Assembly (NCBI RefSeq): GCF_001418475.1
Contig: NZ_LIQX01000083.1
Span: forward strand, 1 to 33,864
Direction of reading: 5' to 3'
Length of the DNA stretch: 33,864 bases
Source: Streptomyces ossamyceticus
GTDB lineage: Bacteria > Actinomycetota > Actinomycetes > Streptomycetales > Streptomycetaceae
Shown in pieces: positions 6,666 through 15,522 of the stretch. How positions within the stretch are numbered: position 1 is the stretch's first letter; each line of letters opens with the position of its first letter. The position numbers and the translations under genes were made by a program. The notes beneath the pieces are model-generated. The model had not been told where the DNA came from. It searched no databases and saw only the letters and a program-made list of their open reading frames with translations.

Positions 6666-8933
6666 TCAGCCGGCCGGGGGTACCTGCGCCTTGAGCAGGG
6701 CCGGGAGGCGGGTCGTGCGAGGCTTCGCGGAGACCTCGGCCACCGCGCGGGGCAGCGTCTGCTCGACGCCGTGGACGACGGACAGATGCCGCTCCGCACG
6801 GGAGAAGGCGGTGTAGACCCAGGGACGGCTGAGCGCCGCGCCCGCGTCACCCGGCAGTACGACCACCGCGGCCGGCCAGCGGTGCCCCACCGCCTGGTGC
6901 GCCGTGAGCGCCCACCCGTGCCGTACGGCCGTCTCGACCCGCTCCTTCGGTACGACGACGGCGTCCCCCGCGCACTCCAGGTGCAGCCCTTCCGCGTCGG
7001 CCTTGACGACGCGCCCCGGCGTCGCACGGCCCGGCACGGGGGAGTGGACGACACGGTCACCGGGGTCGAACCCGCCGAAGCGGCCCGGCCCGGGGTTCAG
7101 CCGCTCCTTGAGCGCCGCGTTCAGCGCACGCGTGCCCGCCGCGCCCCCATGGCCGGGGGTGATCACCTGCACCTGCTCGGCCGGGATGCCGAAGGCCCTC
7201 GGCACGGAGTCCACGACGAGCTGCACGGTCCGGTGCACCGCCTCCCCGGCGTCCCGCACCGGCACGATCACGACCTCCTTGCCGGGCGCCTCCACCTGGT
7301 TCAGCTCCCCGATCCCGATCCCGGAGACCAGCTCACCGAGCGGGCCGGGGTCCGGGGTCCGTGAGGAGACCTGCGGGCAGGCCCGGGCGGCGAGGAGGTC
7401 CCCGAACACCCGACCAGGCCCGGCGGACCACAGCACCCCCGGATCGCCGCTGAGCACCAGCCGCGCCCCGTCGGGCAGCGACTCGACCAGGACGGCGGCG
7501 GTCTCCACGTCGAGCTGCGGCGCGTCCAGCACCACGAGCAGATCGAGGGCGAATGCGCCCTCGGCGTCCCTGCCGGGTCCCTCGGCTCCGGCCAGCAGCC
7601 CGCCCACGGTGACCACGGCGGAACCGCCCGCCCCGGCGTCACCGGGGGCCGCGCCGCCCGTCCCGGCGGCGTCCAGCAGCGCGGCGAACCGCCGCCCGCC
7701 GTCCGCGCTGTGCGTGGCCGCGTACGCCCGCAGCCCGAGGGCGCGCGCGGCGGCGACCAGAGCGGCGGGCTCGGCGCGGGCGGCCTCGCCGCCGGTGTGC
7801 AGGACGAGCCCGTCCCCGGCGACGGCGCGGATCAGCTCGGCGGCGGGACGGGGCGCCGACGCGGCCGCCGACGCCCAGTCCGTGGTGTCGTCCTTGGGCA
7901 GGGAGTTCACGATCCGGGCGAGGCCGTCGGCGAGGCTCTCCTCGGCGAGGGCGTACCGCTCCAGGCCGACCAGGACCCGCACCGGGCGCTCCGGCTCCTC
8001 CTCGTCGTCCTCGGCGTCGGTGGCCGCCGCGACGGGCGGGGCGTCGTCGAGCGCGTCCTGGAAGACCAGCGCCTCACCCTCCGCGACGGCGCCCTGCACG
8101 GCCTCGTCCGGGTCCGGCACCGCACGCTGGGCGAGCGCGGCGGTGAGGGCCGGGACCTCCAGCGCGGTGTGCCCGGCGACGGCGGCCTGTTCCAGCAGCC
8201 ACACCGTGACCGCCCGTCCGCGCCGCTCGTCGTCCGGGCCGCACTCCGCGCCGAGCAGCGCTCGCGCGAAACCGTCGGCCTGTTCGGGCCGGACCCCGGC
8301 GACCCGCAGCAACTGCCAGGGATCCTCGCGCAGTCGGTCACCGGCGCCCTCGCCGAGCGCCTCGGCGACCTGCGGCGCCAGCGTCTGGGGGGCACCGCCC
8401 TCGGCCAGCACCGCGCGCACCGCCCCGACGGTCTCGCCGGAGGGAGCCGCGGCGACGGGGGAGGCCACCGGCTCCGGGCGCCGCACCGGTTCCGGCGCGG
8501 GCCGCCGGGACGCGGGCTCCGGCTCCGCGAAGACGGTGGCCGAGGGCTTCTGACCGCCCTCCACGGCCCGTACGGCCGCCAGCAGGTCGGCCGCCGTGCC
8601 GCTGAGTTTGGCGCCCGCCGTGATCGGTTCCTTCTTCTCGGACTTGCGGCGCTCGATCCGCTCCCGCTCCAGCTTCTGCGCCGCCAACTCGGCCTGGGCC
8701 TCGGACAGGGCGGACGCGCCGTCCGCGCTCTCCGCACCGGCAGCCGCGTCCCCCGCGGCAGCCGCGTCCTGGGCGTTCTCCCCGTCCTCCGGGGCACTGT
8801 CGTCCGTCGCCGCGGCGGCTGCCGTGCCCTGGTCGCCTGGTGTGCCCTCGGCCTCCGGGGTCCCGGCGTCGGGGGTTCCGTCGGCGCGGTCCCCCGGCTC
8901 GTCCGGCTCCGTGGTCGCGGGCTCCGTGCTCAC
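6666..8933 (-). CDS. RecD-like helix-hairpin-helix protein with degenerate ATPase motifs
   Basis: A 755-residue protein. Residues 1-110 are an Asp/Glu/Ala/Gly-rich low-complexity region, followed by a basic KSEKKEP stretch. A helix-hairpin-helix region follows (EALGEGAGDRLREDPWQLL, ADGFARALLG), as in RecD2 DNA helicases. The rest aligns by eye with RecD2, for example GARLVLSGDP, GPGRVFGDLLA, GTRALNAALKERLNP and the last motif VYTAFSRAERHLSVVHG. The Walker A position, normally GGPGTGKT, reads GGEAARAE, and the Walker B DE reads DA (VVLDAPQLD). ATP hydrolysis is therefore unlikely and a structural DNA-binding role is more plausible. The GTG start overlaps the TGA of the upstream aldo/keto reductase gene by 4 bases, implying translational coupling. 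Confidence 0.8.
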   Translation of the reverse strand: MSTEPATTEPDEPGDRADGTPDAGTPEAEGTPGDQGTAAAAATDDSAPEDGENAQDAAAAGDAAAGAESADGASALSEAQAELAAQKLERERIERRKSEKKEPITAGAKLSGTAADLLAAVRAVEGGQKPSATVFAEPEPASRRPAPEPVRRPEPVASPVAAAPSGETVGAVRAVLAEGGAPQTLAPQVAEALGEGAGDRLREDPWQLLRVAGVRPEQADGFARALLGAECGPDDERRGRAVTVWLLEQAAVAGHTALEVPALTAALAQRAVPDPDEAVQGAVAEGEALVFQDALDDAPPVAAATDAEDDEEEPERPVRVLVGLERYALAEESLADGLARIVNSLPKDDTTDWASAAASAPRPAAELIRAVAGDGLVLHTGGEAARAEPAALVAAARALGLRAYAATHSADGGRRFAALLDAAGTGGAAPGDAGAGGSAVVTVGGLLAGAEGPGRDAEGAFALDLLVVLDAPQLDVETAAVLVESLPDGARLVLSGDPGVLWSAGPGRVFGDLLAARACPQVSSRTPDPGPLGELVSGIGIGELNQVEAPGKEVVIVPVRDAGEAVHRTVQLVVDSVPRAFGIPAEQVQVITPGHGGAAGTRALNAALKERLNPGPGRFGGFDPGDRVVHSPVPGRATPGRVVKADAEGLHLECAGDAVVVPKERVETAVRHGWALTAHQAVGHRWPAAVVVLPGDAGAALSRPWVYTAFSRAERHLSVVHGVEQTLPRAVAEVSAKPRTTRLPALLKAQVPPAG

Positions 8934-9913
8934 AGCGTGCTCCAGTCGTGATCGGGATAGCGGTGCACGGGCGCCGACACGTCGTCGAGCGCCCGGCAGA
9001 TCTCGTCAGGAAGACTAAGGGTCTCCACTGACAACGCCGCCGTGAGCTGGAGCGCGTTGCGCGCTCCGACGATGGGCGCGGCGACACCCGGCCGGTCCCG
9101 CACCCAGGCGAGGGCGACCTGGAGCGGCGTCACGGCGAGCCCGTCCGCGGCGGTCTGCACCGCGTCGACGATGCTGGTCGCCGTGTCGTCGAGGTACGGC
9201 GCGACGAACCGGGCCATGTGCTCGGAGCCGCCCCGCGAGTCCGGCGGTGTGGCGTGCCGGTACTTCCCGGTCAGCACCCCGCGGCCCAGCGGGGAGGACG
9301 GGAGCAGCCCGACGCCGAGGTCCAGCGCGGCCGGCAGCACCTCGCGCTCGACGCCGCGCTGGAGCAGGGAGTACTCCATCTGCGTACTGGCCAGCCGGGT
9401 GCGTATCCCCGGTGCGGCGAGCTGCCAGGTGGCCGCCTTCGCGAGTTGCCAGCCGCAGAAGTTGGAGACCCCGGCGTAGCGGGCGCGGCCGCTGCTGACG
9501 GCCAGGTCGAGGGCGTGGAGCGTCTCCTCCAGCGGGGTCTCGGGGTCGTAGGCGTGCAGGTGCCAGAGGTCGACGTGGTCGGTGCCCAGGCGGGCCAGGG
9601 AGGCGTCGAGGGCGGCGAGCAGATGACCGCGGGAGCCGTCGAAGCGGCGGTCGGGGTCGGGGATGCTGCCGGCCTTCGTGGAGATGACCAGGTCGCGGCG
9701 GGGCACAAGGCCGTCCATGAGCTGGCCGAGCAGATATTCGGCCTCGCCGTCGCCGTACACGTCCGCCGTGTCGACGAGGGTGCCGCCCGCCTCCCAGAAC
9801 ACCTTCAACATGTCCGCGGCGTCATGCTCGTCCGTGTCGCGGCCCCACGTCAGGGTGCCTAGCCCGATCCGGGACACGCGCAGGCCGGTACGGCCGAGAT
9901 GCCTCTGCTCCAT
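8930..9913 (-). CDS. Aldo/keto reductase
   Basis: A 327-residue NADPH-dependent (beta/alpha)8-barrel oxidoreductase. The catalytic tetrad is visible: Asp and Tyr in VDTADVYGDGEAE, Lys in VISTKAGS and His in DLWHLHAYD. The cofactor loop GVSNFCGWQLAKA and the C-terminal PIVGARNALQL are typical. The substrate is not predictable. The ATG at 9913 was chosen because a -10-like TAATGT ends 8 bases before it, suggesting a leaderless mRNA. An alternative ATG at 9925 would lie within that box. It is the first gene of an operon with the RecD-like gene (4-base overlap), a pairing with no obvious functional logic. Confidence 0.88.
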   Translation of the reverse strand: MEQRHLGRTGLRVSRIGLGTLTWGRDTDEHDAADMLKVFWEAGGTLVDTADVYGDGEAEYLLGQLMDGLVPRRDLVISTKAGSIPDPDRRFDGSRGHLLAALDASLARLGTDHVDLWHLHAYDPETPLEETLHALDLAVSSGRARYAGVSNFCGWQLAKAATWQLAAPGIRTRLASTQMEYSLLQRGVEREVLPAALDLGVGLLPSSPLGRGVLTGKYRHATPPDSRGGSEHMARFVAPYLDDTATSIVDAVQTAADGLAVTPLQVALAWVRDRPGVAAPIVGARNALQLTAALSVETLSLPDEICRALDDVSAPVHRYPDHDWSTL

Positions 9914-9921
9914 GGACGCCG

Positions 9922-9927
9922 ACATTA
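9922..9927 (-). promoter_or_regulatory. -10 box of the aldo/keto reductase operon
   Basis: TAATGT on the minus strand, 8 bases before the ATG at 9913. No convincing -35 is seen at 17-18 bases upstream. It is consistent with leaderless transcription. Confidence 0.45.
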
Positions 9928-10088
9928 CTGTCCGGAGTTCGCCGTGTGGGGGCCTGTGGACGACCGATTTCCCCAGCGCACCGTACCGGCCGGCCACGAC
10001 GTACCCGCACTGGCCCCGCTGCCGCCTCCCCCCGGTAGGGTCGGCGGAACAAGGACGTTACTGATCGGTAAGGGGAAGGCGGGTCTAT

Positions 10089-11144
10089 ATGAAGCTCGGG
10101 ATCAACCTCGGCTACTGGGGCGCCGGAATGGACGGGGACAACCTGGCCGTGGCCCAAGAGGCCGACCGCCTCGGCTACGCGGTGTGCTGGGCGGCGGAGG
10201 CGTACGGCTCGGACGCCGCCACCGTGCTCAGCTGGGTCGCCGCCAAGACCGAACGCATCGACGTCGGCTCGGCCATCTTCCAGATCCCGGCCCGCCAGCC
10301 GGCGATGACCGCCATGACCGCCGCGACCCTGGACTCGCTCTCCGGCGGCCGGTTCCGCCTCGGCCTCGGGGTCTCCGGCCCGCAGGTCTCCGAGGGTTGG
10401 TACGGCGTGAAGTTCGACAAGCCGCTCGCCCGCACCCGCGAGTACGTCGAGATCGTCCGCAAGGCGATGACCCGCGAGCGTCTGTCCCACGAGGGCGAGC
10501 ACTGGACGCTGCCTCTGCCCGGCGGCCCCGGCAAGCCCCTCAAGCTCACCGTGCACCCCACCCGCGAGCACATCCCGCTGTACATCGCGGCGATCGGTCC
10601 GAAGAACCTGGAGCAGACCGGTGAGATCGCCGACGGCGCGCTGCTGATCTTCCCGTCGGCCGCGCACCTCGAGGACACCGCCATCACGCACCTGCGCGCG
10701 GGCCGCGAGAAGGCCGGCAAGACCCTCGACGGGTTCGACGTGTGCCCGACGGTGCCGCTCGCCCTCGGCGACGACAAGGACGTCACGACGCTCGCCGACA
10801 CCTTCCGCCCGTACACCGCGCTGTACGTCGGCGGCATGGGCAGCCGCAAGCAGAACTTCTACAACCAGCTCGCCCAGCGCATGGGCTACGAGAAGGAGGC
10901 CGCCGAGATCCAGGACAAGTACCTGGCCGGCGACAAGGCCGGTGCCGCGGCCGCGATCCCGCACGAGCTGATCGACCAGACGACGCTCCTCGGCTCCGTG
11001 GAGCGCATCGCCGACCGGATGAAGGCGTACAAGGAGGCCGGCGTCACCACCCTCACGCTGGCGCCCGCGGGCTTCACGCTGGACGAGCGGATCGCCGCGC
11101 TGCGGGCCGGCACCGAGGCCCTGGAGCGGGCCGGGCTCGCGTAA
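10089..11144 (+). CDS. LLM-class, probably F420-dependent oxidoreductase
   Basis: A 351-residue luciferase-like TIM-barrel protein. It begins MKLGINLGYWG and contains AEAYGSDAAT, SAIFQIPARQPAMTAMTA, SGGRFRLGLGVSGPQVSEGW and IAAIGPKNLEQTGEIADG. It closely resembles from memory the mycobacterial Rv3520c-type proteins, which are thought to use coenzyme F420. The substrate is unknown. The ATG follows a purine-rich AAGGGGAAGGCGGG. It is transcribed alone and followed by two hairpin terminators. Confidence 0.88.
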   Translation: MKLGINLGYWGAGMDGDNLAVAQEADRLGYAVCWAAEAYGSDAATVLSWVAAKTERIDVGSAIFQIPARQPAMTAMTAATLDSLSGGRFRLGLGVSGPQVSEGWYGVKFDKPLARTREYVEIVRKAMTRERLSHEGEHWTLPLPGGPGKPLKLTVHPTREHIPLYIAAIGPKNLEQTGEIADGALLIFPSAAHLEDTAITHLRAGREKAGKTLDGFDVCPTVPLALGDDKDVTTLADTFRPYTALYVGGMGSRKQNFYNQLAQRMGYEKEAAEIQDKYLAGDKAGAAAAIPHELIDQTTLLGSVERIADRMKAYKEAGVTTLTLAPAGFTLDERIAALRAGTEALERAGLA

Positions 11145-11150
11145 CCGGTG

Positions 11151-11168
11151 GGGCCGGCACGCCGGCCC
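11151..11168 (+). terminator. First terminator hairpin after the LLM gene
   Basis: GGGCCGG (11151-11157) pairs with CCGGCCC (11162-11168) around loop CACG, 6 bases after the stop codon. Confidence 0.7.
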
Positions 11169-11179
11169 GGAGAAGTTCT

Positions 11180-11222
11180 ACGGCCGTGGTGGGGGCTCGG
11201 GGGTCTTCCCCGCCACGGCCGT
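11180..11222. terminator. Second, larger terminator hairpin after the LLM gene
   Basis: A 15-bp stem with one T-G wobble (11180-11194 and 11208-11222) and a 13-base loop. The tandem arrangement with the previous hairpin insulates the downstream ferritin-like gene. Confidence 0.8.
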
Positions 11223-11373
11223 CACGGGACACAACGCGCCACCGGCCCTGTCGGTTACGCGTCCTCGCCGCCCTGTCGTCCTTCGTTTGGCGGATTTGTC
11301 CGACACAGCTGTTGCCCGACTCCTGGTACCCCATTTGACTCGATTTTCAGGGTCCTGCAGAGAGGTGCCTCAG

Positions 11374-12162
11374 ATGCTTTCGGCCAAGAGTCTGTTCCAG
11401 GAGATCATCGACGACGACGAGTCGTTCCGGCTGTTCTGCTCCATCGCCGCCAGCGGCGAGTCGCAGGGCGGCTGGGAGAACGCGCGCATCGCCGCGCTCG
11501 TCCCGGAGAGCGAGCGCGCGCTCGCCCCCAGGATCACCCGCCACGGCGCGGACGAGGACAAGCACGGACGGATCTTCAACGCCCTGATGCGCAAACGCGG
11601 CCTCGAACCCGTGGAGGTCCCGCCGGAGACCGACTACACGATGCTCCTGGAGCGCGACGGCATCGGACTGGCCCACGAGAAGCTCAAGGCCGACCAGGCC
11701 CTCACGGAGCGGGACATCATCGTCTACCTGTCCCACAGCCGCGTCACCGAACAGCGCGCCTCCGAGCAGATGGTGCTGCTCCGCAAGCACTTCGCCGACC
11801 ACCCGGAGATCGGCAAGGCGGTCCGGATGATCTCCGACGACGAGGACAACCACCTCGCGTACACCCACGAGGAACTTCTGCGGTTCGCCGCCGCCGGACA
11901 CGGCCGCCTCATCCAGCGGACCCTGCGCGAGTGCGCCCTCGCCGAGATCGCCGTCTACCGGGACGTCAGCCTCGCCGTGATGGCCCACATGGGGCGCGTC
12001 CTCGGCTGGCCGAAGGCCAAGTCCGCCGTGCTCGCCGCGGGTATCCACGCGGTGTACGCGTACGAGCGGGCCTTCGGCTGGCGCCGCATGGTCACATTGG
12101 AGATGCCGGAGCGCCGCGACGCCCTCGGCGGACCGGCGACCGCGGCACCCGAGTTCGCCTGA
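11374..12162 (+). CDS. Ferritin-like di-iron protein
   Basis: A 262-residue helical cytosolic protein. Iron ligands of a four-helix ferritin-like fold are visible as two ExxH motifs, EDKH in GADEDKHGRIF (about residue 68) and EDNH in DDEDNHLAYTHEE (about 156). Further glutamates lie in TEQRASEQM and LAEIAVYRD. Proteins of this type oxidise Fe2+ or use a di-iron centre in stress protection; the substrate is unknown. The ATG at 11374 follows AGAGAGGTG; extending to the in-frame ATG at 11287 would add a proline/serine-rich, non-homologous leader. Upstream, TTGACT at about 11333-11338 is a possible -35 with no good -10. It converges with corA. Confidence 0.82.
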   Translation: MLSAKSLFQEIIDDDESFRLFCSIAASGESQGGWENARIAALVPESERALAPRITRHGADEDKHGRIFNALMRKRGLEPVEVPPETDYTMLLERDGIGLAHEKLKADQALTERDIIVYLSHSRVTEQRASEQMVLLRKHFADHPEIGKAVRMISDDEDNHLAYTHEELLRFAAAGHGRLIQRTLRECALAEIAVYRDVSLAVMAHMGRVLGWPKAKSAVLAAGIHAVYAYERAFGWRRMVTLEMPERRDALGGPATAAPEFA

Positions 12163-12241
12163 GCCCCGGGCGCCAACAGCCGCACGCGCGCGTGGAGCAC
12201 TTCCCGCTCCGCCCGGCCTCTCCGCGCGCGGCGGCCGGTCG

Positions 12242-13237
12242 TCACAGCCACCCGCGCCGCTTGAACAGCCGGTACACCAGCACCTCCAGCCCGGCCGTCA
12301 CCGCGATCACCGCCGGATACGACCACACCCAGCGCAGCTCGGGCATGTGCTCGAAGTTCATGCCGTAGATCCCGGCGACCATCGTGGGGATCGCCGCCAT
12401 CGCCGCCCAGGCGGAGATCTTCCGCATGTCGTCGTTCTGCCGGACGCTCATCTGCGCGAGATGCGCCGAGAGGATGTCGGACACCAGCCGGTCCAGGCCC
12501 TCGACGGACTCGTTCACGCGGGTGAGATGGTCGCTGACGTCGCGGAAGAAGGGCCGGGCCTGCTCGTTCACGAAGGGCACCGCGGAGCCGGTCGCGCCCT
12601 GGCCGGAGAGCCGGGTGAGGGGCGCGGCGAGCGGGCCGGTGGCGCGGCGGAACTCCAGCACCTGGCGCTTGAAGGTGTAGATCCGCGACGCGGTGTTCCG
12701 CGAGCCGCCCACATCCGGGGAGAACACCTCCGCCTCCAGCTCCTCCAGGTCCGTCTGGAGCTCGGTCGCCACCTCCAGATAGTGGTCGACCGTGGCGTCC
12801 GTGATCGCGTACAGCACCGATGTGGGCCCCTCGCCCAGCAGCTCCGGCTCCTGCTCCAGCCGCCGTCGTACGGCGTTCAGGGGCGAGCCACCGCCGTGGC
12901 GGACGGTCACCACGAAGGCGTCGCCGAGGAACACCATGATCTCGTCCGTGCTCACGGTGTCCCCGGCCGGCTCGTACACGACCGGCTTCAGCACCATGAA
13001 CAGTGAGTCCTCGTACACCTCCAGCTTCGGCCGCTGGTGCGCCTTCAGGGCGTCCTCGACGGCCAGCGGATGCAGGGCGAACTCCTCGGTGACGAGGGCG
13101 AACTCTTTCTCCGTCGGCTCATGCAGGCCGATCCACACGAAGCCGCCCGAGGCGCGCGCGCCGGCCAGGGCGTCGGAGAGGTCCTCGGGCCCCTCGGTGC
13201 GGTGGCCGTCGCGATAGACGGCGCAGTCGACGATCAC
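12242..13237 (-). CDS. corA: CorA-family magnesium/divalent-cation channel
   Basis: A 331-residue inner-membrane channel subunit that forms pentamers for Mg2+ (or Co2+/Ni2+) uptake. The large N-terminal cytoplasmic domain (about 1-265) contains HPLAVEDAL and QRPKLEVYEDSLFMVL. Two C-terminal helices follow: the pore helix ends in the signature YGMNFEHMPEL, and the second is PAVIAVTAGLEVLVYRLF, ending in the basic RRGWL. The length is normal for the family. Translation starts at a GTG behind AAAGGA. It is divergent from the phosphatase gene, with only 56 bases between starts, so their promoters overlap. Confidence 0.95.
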   Translation of the reverse strand: MIVDCAVYRDGHRTEGPEDLSDALAGARASGGFVWIGLHEPTEKEFALVTEEFALHPLAVEDALKAHQRPKLEVYEDSLFMVLKPVVYEPAGDTVSTDEIMVFLGDAFVVTVRHGGGSPLNAVRRRLEQEPELLGEGPTSVLYAITDATVDHYLEVATELQTDLEELEAEVFSPDVGGSRNTASRIYTFKRQVLEFRRATGPLAAPLTRLSGQGATGSAVPFVNEQARPFFRDVSDHLTRVNESVEGLDRLVSDILSAHLAQMSVRQNDDMRKISAWAAMAAIPTMVAGIYGMNFEHMPELRWVWSYPAVIAVTAGLEVLVYRLFKRRGWL

Positions 13238-13280
13238 AGGGAGTTCCTTTCTCGACGGGGGGAGCCGCAGGAGGGGCGTC

Positions 13281-13286
13281 TAGGCT
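13281..13286 (+). promoter_or_regulatory. -10 box of the phosphatase/DUF3090/kinase cluster
   Basis: TAGGCT ends 7 bases before the ATG at 13294, giving a probably leaderless mRNA. The -35 is not recognisable. Confidence 0.5.
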
Positions 13287-13293
13287 GGGCCGC

Positions 13294-13980
13294 ATGCCCA
13301 CGTTGATCCTTGTCCGGCACGGCCGGTCCACCGCCAACACCGATGGGGTGCTCGCCGGGTGGACGCCCGGTGTCGCCCTCGACGAGCGCGGCACCGCGCA
13401 GGCCGCGGCACTGCCCGGCCGTCTCGCCGGGCTGCCGATCTCCGAGGTCGTCACGAGCCCCCTCCAACGCTGCCAGGAGACGATGCGTCCTCTCCTGGAG
13501 GCCCGGCCCGGGCTGAGCACGCACACCGACGACCGCATCGGCGAGTGCCACTACGGCGACTGGTCCGGCCGCAAGCTCGCCGAACTCGCCGACGAGCCGC
13601 TGATGCAGGTCGTCCAGTCGCATCCGACGGCCGTGCAGTTCCCCGGCGGGGAGTCGATGCGGGAGATGCAGCATCGGGCGGCGGAGGCGGTACGGGAGTG
13701 GAACGCGCGCGTGGAGCGCGACCACGGCGCGGACGCCGTGTATGTGATGTGCTCCCACGGCGACATCATCAAGTCGCTCGTCGCGGACGCACTCGGACTT
13801 CATCTGGACCTCTTCCAGCGGATCTCTGTCGAACCGTGTTCCATCACCGCGATCCGTTACACACGACTGCGGCCGTTTCTCGTCCGCCTCGGCGACACCG
13901 GGGACTTCGCGTCCCTGGCGCCGCGCGAGGAGCCCCCGAACGGCGACGCCGCCGTGGGGGGCGGCGCGGGAGCACCGTGA
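13294..13980 (+). CDS. MSMEG_4193-type histidine phosphatase/phosphomutase
   Basis: A 228-residue member of the histidine phosphatase (phosphoglycerate mutase-like) superfamily. The phospho-accepting histidine is in LVRHGRSTAN (residues 5-14), the second catalytic pair is in VMCSHGDIIKS, and SPLQRCQET and GECHYGDWSG supply phosphate-binding residues. The family transfers or hydrolyses phosphate through a phosphohistidine; the substrate of this subgroup is unknown. It is first in a conserved actinobacterial run with DUF3090, an SCO1664-type kinase-fold protein and mshC. The C-terminal tail after about 205 is low complexity and probably disordered. The start is fixed by the leaderless -10. Confidence 0.9.
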   Translation: MPTLILVRHGRSTANTDGVLAGWTPGVALDERGTAQAAALPGRLAGLPISEVVTSPLQRCQETMRPLLEARPGLSTHTDDRIGECHYGDWSGRKLAELADEPLMQVVQSHPTAVQFPGGESMREMQHRAAEAVREWNARVERDHGADAVYVMCSHGDIIKSLVADALGLHLDLFQRISVEPCSITAIRYTRLRPFLVRLGDTGDFASLAPREEPPNGDAAVGGGAGAP

Positions 13981-13993
13981 TCGTCAACCGCAG

Positions 13994-13999
13994 TAGGGT
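13994..13999 (+). promoter_or_regulatory. Possible internal promoter before the DUF3090 gene
   Basis: TAGGGT lies in the 96-base gap after the phosphatase gene, about 78 bases before the DUF3090 GTG. The -35 is weak. It may give the DUF3090-kinase pair its own transcript. Confidence 0.35.
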
Positions 14000-14076
14000 G
14001 AAGCGGTCGCGAAGGCGCTGAACCCGTCAGCAGCCGGAGCGACCGGTCCCGACGTCGATTCCAATGGAGACAGGAC

Positions 14077-14667
14077 GTGTCCCGTCAGGTGTTCCTCTAC
14101 GACCCCCCGGACCGCTTCGTGGCCGGTACGGTCGGGCTGCCCGGGCGCCGGACCTTCTTCCTGCAGGCCTCCTCAGGGCAGCGGGTCACCAGCGTGTCCC
14201 TGGAGAAGACCCAGGTCGCCGCGCTCGCCGAGCGCATGGACGAGCTGCTCGACGAGGTCGTGCGGCGCAGCGGAGGCAGTGCCCCGGTGCCCGCCGTCGC
14301 CCCCACCGAGGTCTCGGACACGGCACCGCTGGAGACCCCCATCGAGGAGGAGTTCCGCGTCGGCACCATGGCGTTGGCCTGGGACGGCGACGAGCAGCGC
14401 ATGATCGTCGAGGCCCAGGCGCTGGTCGAGCTGGACGCCGATTCCGAGGAGGACCTCGCCGAGGCGGAGGAGCGGCTCCTCCAGGACGAGGAGAACGGCC
14501 CGCCGATGCTCCGCGTCCGCCTCACCGGCGCGCAGGCCAGGGCCTTCGCCAAGCGCGCCCTCGACGTCGTCAACGCGGGCCGGCCGCCGTGCCCGCTGTG
14601 CAGTCTTCCGCTCGACCCGGAGGGACACGTATGTCCGCGCCAGAACGGATACCGCCGCGGGGAGTGA
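14077..14667 (+). CDS. DUF3090 protein with C-terminal zinc-binding knuckle
   Basis: A 196-residue cytosolic protein of unknown function, restricted to Actinobacteria as far as I recall. The N-terminal half has beta-rich VFLYDPPDRFVAGTVG and RRTFFLQASSG. A long acidic helix (DADSEEDLAEAEERLLQDEE) lies near 130-150. The C-terminus is CPLCSLPLDPEGHVC, a C-x2-C plus H-x-C arrangement that probably binds zinc. The GTG follows GGAGACAGGAC. It overlaps the next gene by 37 bases, so the two are co-translated. The constant neighbours (phosphatase, kinase fold, mshC) suggest a shared process; the knuckle may be a protein-interaction module. Confidence 0.87.
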   Translation: MSRQVFLYDPPDRFVAGTVGLPGRRTFFLQASSGQRVTSVSLEKTQVAALAERMDELLDEVVRRSGGSAPVPAVAPTEVSDTAPLETPIEEEFRVGTMALAWDGDEQRMIVEAQALVELDADSEEDLAEAEERLLQDEENGPPMLRVRLTGAQARAFAKRALDVVNAGRPPCPLCSLPLDPEGHVCPRQNGYRRGE

Positions 14668-15467
14668 CCTCCGACGGGCGGACCTCGGCCGCCGTGCTGC
14701 TGGCCGAGGGGGAGCTGACCGTGCGCGGCCAGGTGCGCGAGGCGTCCAACGCGGTCCTGTACTGCTCGGTCTCGTACGAGGGACGCGAGGCCGCCTGCGT
14801 GTACAAGCCCGTCGCCGGGGAGCGCCCGCTGTGGGACTTCCCCGACGGGACGCTCGCGCAGCGCGAGGTCGCCGCGTACGAGGTGTCCGAGGCGACCGGG
14901 TGGGGGCTCGTACCGCCCACCGTGCTGCGTGAAGGGCCGTACGGCCAGGGCATGTGCCAGCTGTGGATCGAGGGGGTGCCCGGCTCGGAGCTGCTCGCCC
15001 TGGTGGACGGTGAGGAGGCGGGGGAGGGCTGGAAGGCCGTCGGCCTCGCCGAGGTCGGCGACGGCCGGACCGCGCTCCTCGTGCACGCCGACGACCGGCG
15101 GCTGCGCCGCCTCGCCGTCCTCGACGCCGTCATCAACAACGCGGACCGCAAGGGCGGCCATCTCCTGCCCGCCGCCGAGGACCGGCTCTACGGCATCGAC
15201 CACGGTGTGACCTTCAACGTCGAGGACAAGCTGCGGACCCTGCTGTGGGGGTGGGCGGGGGAGCCACTCACGGACGAGGCCGTCGACGTGCTGAAGCGGT
15301 TGCGGGACTCGTTGGGCGACGGCGGGGAACTGACCGCGAAGCTGGCGCCCCTGATCACGGCCGCCGAACTGGACGCCACCAGGGGGCGGGTCGCCGCCCT
15401 GCTGAGGACCGGCCGTCACCCGGAACCGAGCGGGGAGTGGCCGGCGATCCCGTGGCCGCCGGTGTGA
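14631..15467 (+). CDS. SCO1664-family protein with PI3/4-kinase-like fold
   Basis: A 278-residue cytosolic protein. Kinase-like features are readable: a nucleotide-binding lysine in ACVYKPVAGERP (about residue 60), QREVAAYEVSEATGW as the following helix, a hinge-like GMCQLWIEG, a catalytic loop DAVINNADRKGGHLL and a DFG-equivalent GIDHGVTF. This pattern matches the PI3/PI4-kinase and HipA-like superfamily, so phosphorylation of a small molecule, lipid or protein is plausible but unproven. The ATG at 14631 follows GGAGG and lies inside the end of the DUF3090 gene. mshC begins 184 bases downstream from its own promoter. Confidence 0.85.
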   Translation: MSAPERIPPRGVTSDGRTSAAVLLAEGELTVRGQVREASNAVLYCSVSYEGREAACVYKPVAGERPLWDFPDGTLAQREVAAYEVSEATGWGLVPPTVLREGPYGQGMCQLWIEGVPGSELLALVDGEEAGEGWKAVGLAEVGDGRTALLVHADDRRLRRLAVLDAVINNADRKGGHLLPAAEDRLYGIDHGVTFNVEDKLRTLLWGWAGEPLTDEAVDVLKRLRDSLGDGGELTAKLAPLITAAELDATRGRVAALLRTGRHPEPSGEWPAIPWPPV

Positions 15468-15522
15468 GGACATCCGAGGGGTGACCCGGACGGGCACGGC
15501 GGACCGTCCGATCCGCCCCGTC

